Assembly (NCBI GenBank): GCA_945865295.1
Contig: CAMBDE010000016.1
Span: 1 to 36,368 of the forward strand
Source of the DNA: Chitinophaga pinensis
Lineage (GTDB): Bacteria; Bacteroidota; Bacteroidia; Chitinophagales; Chitinophagaceae
Direction of reading: 5' to 3'
Length of the DNA stretch: 36,368 nt
Shown here: positions 34,231 through 36,368 of the stretch, piece by piece
Position numbering within the stretch: the first letter of the stretch is position 1
Layout of the letters: each line of letters starts with the position of its first letter
The notes under the pieces: model-generated
What the model was told of the DNA's origin: nothing
Database searches by the model: none
The model's input: the letters and a program-made list of their open reading frames with translations, nothing else
Program-made: the position numbers and the translations under genes

Positions 34231-34542
34231 CTAATAAACAAGATCTTCGTAAGCTGCTAATAATTCTCTGTAAGCATGGTCATCCTTGGCTAATTTACAA
34301 GCTGCCATCCCTTTTTCATACCATTCAATGGCTGCTTCTTTTTCAGAAAGAGCTTCTAAACATTTTGCTAAATGATAATAAGAACCAACATAATCCGGTG
34401 ACTCAGTCAAGATTTCAATGAATGAAGCTTTTGCCTTTTGCAAGTCCCCTATTTTGATATACTCTAAGGCCAAAGCATGTCTTAAAAACTTATCCTTAGG
34501 TTGTTGATTTAAAAATTCAATAATTCTTTCAATTCGTTGCAT
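34231..34542 (-). CDS. Small tetratricopeptide-repeat protein
   Basis: 103 residues, all helical, with about two and a half TPR units: HALALEYIKIGDLQKAKASFIEILTESPDYV, then GSYYHLAKCLEALSEKEAAIEWYEKGMAACK, and a C-terminal capping helix. There is no signal peptide, so it is a cytoplasmic protein-binding adaptor. The 5' end overlaps the upstream part of the etfB promoter region on the other strand. Partner unknown. Confidence 0.85.
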   Translation of the reverse strand: MQRIERIIEFLNQQPKDKFLRHALALEYIKIGDLQKAKASFIEILTESPDYVGSYYHLAKCLEALSEKEAAIEWYEKGMAACKLAKDDHAYRELLAAYEDLVY

Positions 34543-34557
34543 CTTATCTTATATTTG
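34527..34557 (+). promoter_or_regulatory. Promoter of etfB-etfA
   Basis: TTTC at 34527-34530, 19 bases, then TATATTTG at 34550-34557. The -7 part is a full match to TAnnTTTG and the -33 part matches 3 of 4. The leader would be about 30 bases. It overlaps the start of the divergent TPR gene. Confidence 0.6.
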
Positions 34558-34592
34558 CATTAGTTGCATAAACAACCATAAAGTATTAGACT

Positions 34593-35336
34593 ATGAAGTT
34601 ATTAGTTTGCATCAGCAAAACACCAGACACCACATCTAAAATTGCCTTCACCGAAGGTAACACAAAGTTCGATGAAAACGGCGTTCAATGGATCATCAAT
34701 CCATACGACGAGTGGTATGCCTTAGTAAGAGCCATCGAAATAAAAGAGCAAGATCCAGCTACTACCATTCACCTTGTTACGGTGGGCGAAGCAGATGCTG
34801 AACCAATTATTAGAAAAGCTTTAGCACTTGGTGGAGATGAAGCGATTCGTGTCAATATGCAAAGCAATGATTCATTTGTAGTAGCAAGTCAAATTGCTGC
34901 AATTGCAAAAGAAGGTGCTTATGATTTAATCCTGACTGGTAAAGAAACCATTGACTACAACAGTGCTTGTATTGGTTCCATGTTGTCTGGTTTATTGGAT
35001 TTGCCATTCGTATCCCTTGCAAATCATATGGTATTGAACGGCAACACTGCAAGTGTTAAAAGAGAGATAGAAGGTGGAGAAGAAACTTGCGAACTCACCC
35101 TTCCTGCAATTGTTAGTTGTCAAAAAGGAATGGCAGAACAAAGAATTCCAAATATGCGCGGTATCATGGCTGCAAGAACAAAACCATTGAAAGTGGTTGA
35201 ACCAATTGCTATTCAAGCAACCACATCCATTAAAACATATGATTTACCGCCTGCAAAATCTGGCGTAAAATTAGTTGCATCAGATAATGTGGATGAATTA
35301 GTAAGATTATTAAAAGAAGAAGCAAAAGCATTCTAA
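34593..35336 (+). CDS. etfB: Electron transfer flavoprotein, beta subunit
   Basis: The beta subunit of ETF takes electrons from acyl-CoA and related dehydrogenases and passes them toward the quinone pool. 247 residues: MKLLVCISKTPDTTSKIAF, INPYDEWYALVRAIEIKEQ, HLVTVGEADAEPIIRKALALGGDEAIRV, LILTGKETIDYNSACIGSMLSGLLDLPFVS and CELTLPAIVSCQKGMAEQRIPNMRGIMAARTKPL are the family blocks, the last including the AMP-binding and recognition-loop neighbourhood. etfA follows 19 bases later, so one operon. Members of Bacteroidota use this pair in beta-oxidation. Confidence 0.96.
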   Translation: MKLLVCISKTPDTTSKIAFTEGNTKFDENGVQWIINPYDEWYALVRAIEIKEQDPATTIHLVTVGEADAEPIIRKALALGGDEAIRVNMQSNDSFVVASQIAAIAKEGAYDLILTGKETIDYNSACIGSMLSGLLDLPFVSLANHMVLNGNTASVKREIEGGEETCELTLPAIVSCQKGMAEQRIPNMRGIMAARTKPLKVVEPIAIQATTSIKTYDLPPAKSGVKLVASDNVDELVRLLKEEAKAF

Positions 35337-35355
35337 AAAATTCAAATCAAAAAAA

Positions 35356-36312
35356 ATGGTACTTATATATATTGATCAAGCAGAACAACAAATTAAAAAA
35401 TCTTCTCTAGAAGCTATTTCTTATGGCGCAGCCCTTGCGAAGCAATTGGGTGTATCAGCAGAAGGTATACTACTAGGAACAGTGACAGATGATTTAGCTG
35501 GCCTAGGAAAATATGGCTTACAAAAAATCCATCAAGTAGCAGATGCGAACTTGAATCATTTTGATGCAAAAGTTTTCACGCAAGTATTGACTGAAGCTGC
35601 AAAAGCGACCAATGCATCCGTACTAGTTTTTGCCCATAACTTAAATGGAAAAGCAATTGCTCCAGCGGTTGCTGTAAAATTACATGCAGGTATTGTTACT
35701 GGCGCGAATAGCCTGCCTGATACAAGTAATGGATTTACCGTGACTAAAACTGTTTTTTCTGGAAAAGCGTTTGCACAAATCAATATCGACACACCTATTA
35801 AAGTAATTTCTATCAACCAAAATTGTTTTGGTATGCATATGCAAGAAGGCACCTGCGCTGTCGAAGCATTATCTATTAATATTCCAGCAGCATCTATTAA
35901 AGTAACTGCAACACATAAAGTAGAAGGTGAAGTTCCATTAACCGAAGCCAATATTGTAGTGAGTGGTGGACGTGGATTAAAAGGGCCTGAAAACTGGGGG
36001 ATTATAGAAGATCTTGCAAAAGTTTTAGGCGCTGCAACGGCTTGTAGTCGTCCAGTATCTGATTCAGATTGGAGACCACACCATGAACACGTGGGCCAAA
36101 CAGGGGTTCAAGTGGCACCTAATTTATATATCGCCGTGGGTATTTCTGGGGCCATCCAGCATCTTGCAGGGGTCAATAGAAGTAAGACCATTGTGGTCAT
36201 CAATAAAGACCCAGAAGCTCCTTTCTTCAAAGCTGCTGATTATGGTATTGTGGGGGACGCATTTGAAGTATTACCAGCCCTAACAGCTGCCATACAAAAA
36301 TCAAAGGCCTAA
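35356..36312 (+). CDS. etfA: Electron transfer flavoprotein, alpha subunit
   Basis: The partner of EtfB, holding the redox-active FAD. 318 residues. The N-terminal domain ([50 protein letters not shown]) is followed by the C-terminal FAD domain with [41 protein letters not shown], and [16 protein letters not shown] with [33 protein letters not shown]. The length equals the family's usual. It starts 19 bases after etfB. Downstream is a new promoter-like element, so the operon probably ends here or reads on into the next gene. Confidence 0.96.
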   Translation: MVLIYIDQAEQQIKKSSLEAISYGAALAKQLGVSAEGILLGTVTDDLAGLGKYGLQKIHQVADANLNHFDAKVFTQVLTEAAKATNASVLVFAHNLNGKAIAPAVAVKLHAGIVTGANSLPDTSNGFTVTKTVFSGKAFAQINIDTPIKVISINQNCFGMHMQEGTCAVEALSINIPAASIKVTATHKVEGEVPLTEANIVVSGGRGLKGPENWGIIEDLAKVLGAATACSRPVSDSDWRPHHEHVGQTGVQVAPNLYIAVGISGAIQHLAGVNRSKTIVVINKDPEAPFFKAADYGIVGDAFEVLPALTAAIQKSKA

Positions 36313-36335
36313 TTCAAATCAATGCTTTTTTGCTT

Positions 36336-36343
36336 TAACTTTG
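36336..36343 (+). promoter_or_regulatory. Candidate -7 element (TAACTTTG) before the last partial gene
   Basis: TAACTTTG matches TAnnTTTG and ends 16 bases before an ATG at 36360. The bases 19 upstream read TTCA, a weak -33. Confidence 0.45.
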
Positions 36344-36359
36344 TAAAGCAAATTATCTT

Positions 36360-36368
36360 ATGCAAAAA
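36360..36368 (+). CDS. First codons of a downstream gene (partial)
   Basis: ATG CAA AAA (Met-Gln-Lys) runs off the window. A promoter-like element 16 bases upstream makes it a credible start. In related bacteria a bifunctional-nuclease (DUF151) gene often follows etfA, but nothing here can confirm that. Confidence 0.35.

Noticed and set aside
1..36368. CRISPR arrays, insertion sequences, rRNA genes, replication origins
   Set aside because: No regularly spaced repeats, transposase-like frames or rRNA segments were seen on either strand. The only repeats of note are the 16-bp tRNA copies and the 11-bp repeat near purE.

Overview
The window is an AT-rich chromosomal segment from a member of the Bacteroidota, most likely family Chitinophagaceae or a close relative. 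The evidence is: promoters of the TTTG-N19-TAnnTTTG type; few Shine-Dalgarno sites; a bacillithiol gene (bshC); a secreted protein with a Por-secretion (type IX) C-terminal sorting domain; DUF2452, CotH-like and BNR-repeat proteins; and mostly housekeeping gene content. The genus is inferred and not proven.

Layout. 1-942 is the 3' part of ahcY, closed by a terminator. 1052-4766 is a two-gene plus-strand unit: a secreted GH20 hexosaminidase and an outer-membrane barrel protein. A DUF2452 protein follows. A UbiD-type decarboxylase (minus) and pdxJ (plus) are divergent at 7414/7455. purE and bshC converge with a 4-bp overlap. A sterol-desaturase-family membrane enzyme converges on rimO with a 47-bp overlap. 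rimO, prfC, lpdA, a degenerate SAM-hydroxide-adenosyltransferase-like gene and an SDR gene all lie on the minus strand (11727-17963).

The accessory part is 18103-24911. tRNA-Lys(TTT) has a strong promoter. The last 16 bp of its locus (18163-18178) recur at 22727-22742, directly before a second terminator. The 4.5 kb in between looks like a small island inserted at the tRNA 3' end. It carries one large gene, a 1394-residue secreted protein with an HExxH zinc motif and a type IX sorting domain, and no integrase. Next to it is a higBA toxin-antitoxin locus. Its toxin reading frame appears broken by one extra base, and two ATTCT/AGAAT palindromes lie upstream. A SOUL heme-binding-like protein and a secreted histidine phosphatase follow.

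24929-36368 returns to ordinary content: a CotH-like lipoprotein, a class IV aminotransferase, an 825-residue secreted BNR-repeat protein, a GT4 glycosyltransferase, an S41 C-terminal processing protease, an N-acetylglucosamine-kinase-like ATPase with a small unknown protein, a TPR protein, and etfB-etfA. The first codons of a further gene are at the right edge.

The best candidates for something new are the integrase-less tRNA island with its metallopeptidase-like cargo, the frameshifted higB, the SAM-hydrolase-like protein without its catalytic triad, and an 11-bp-periodic repeat upstream of purE.
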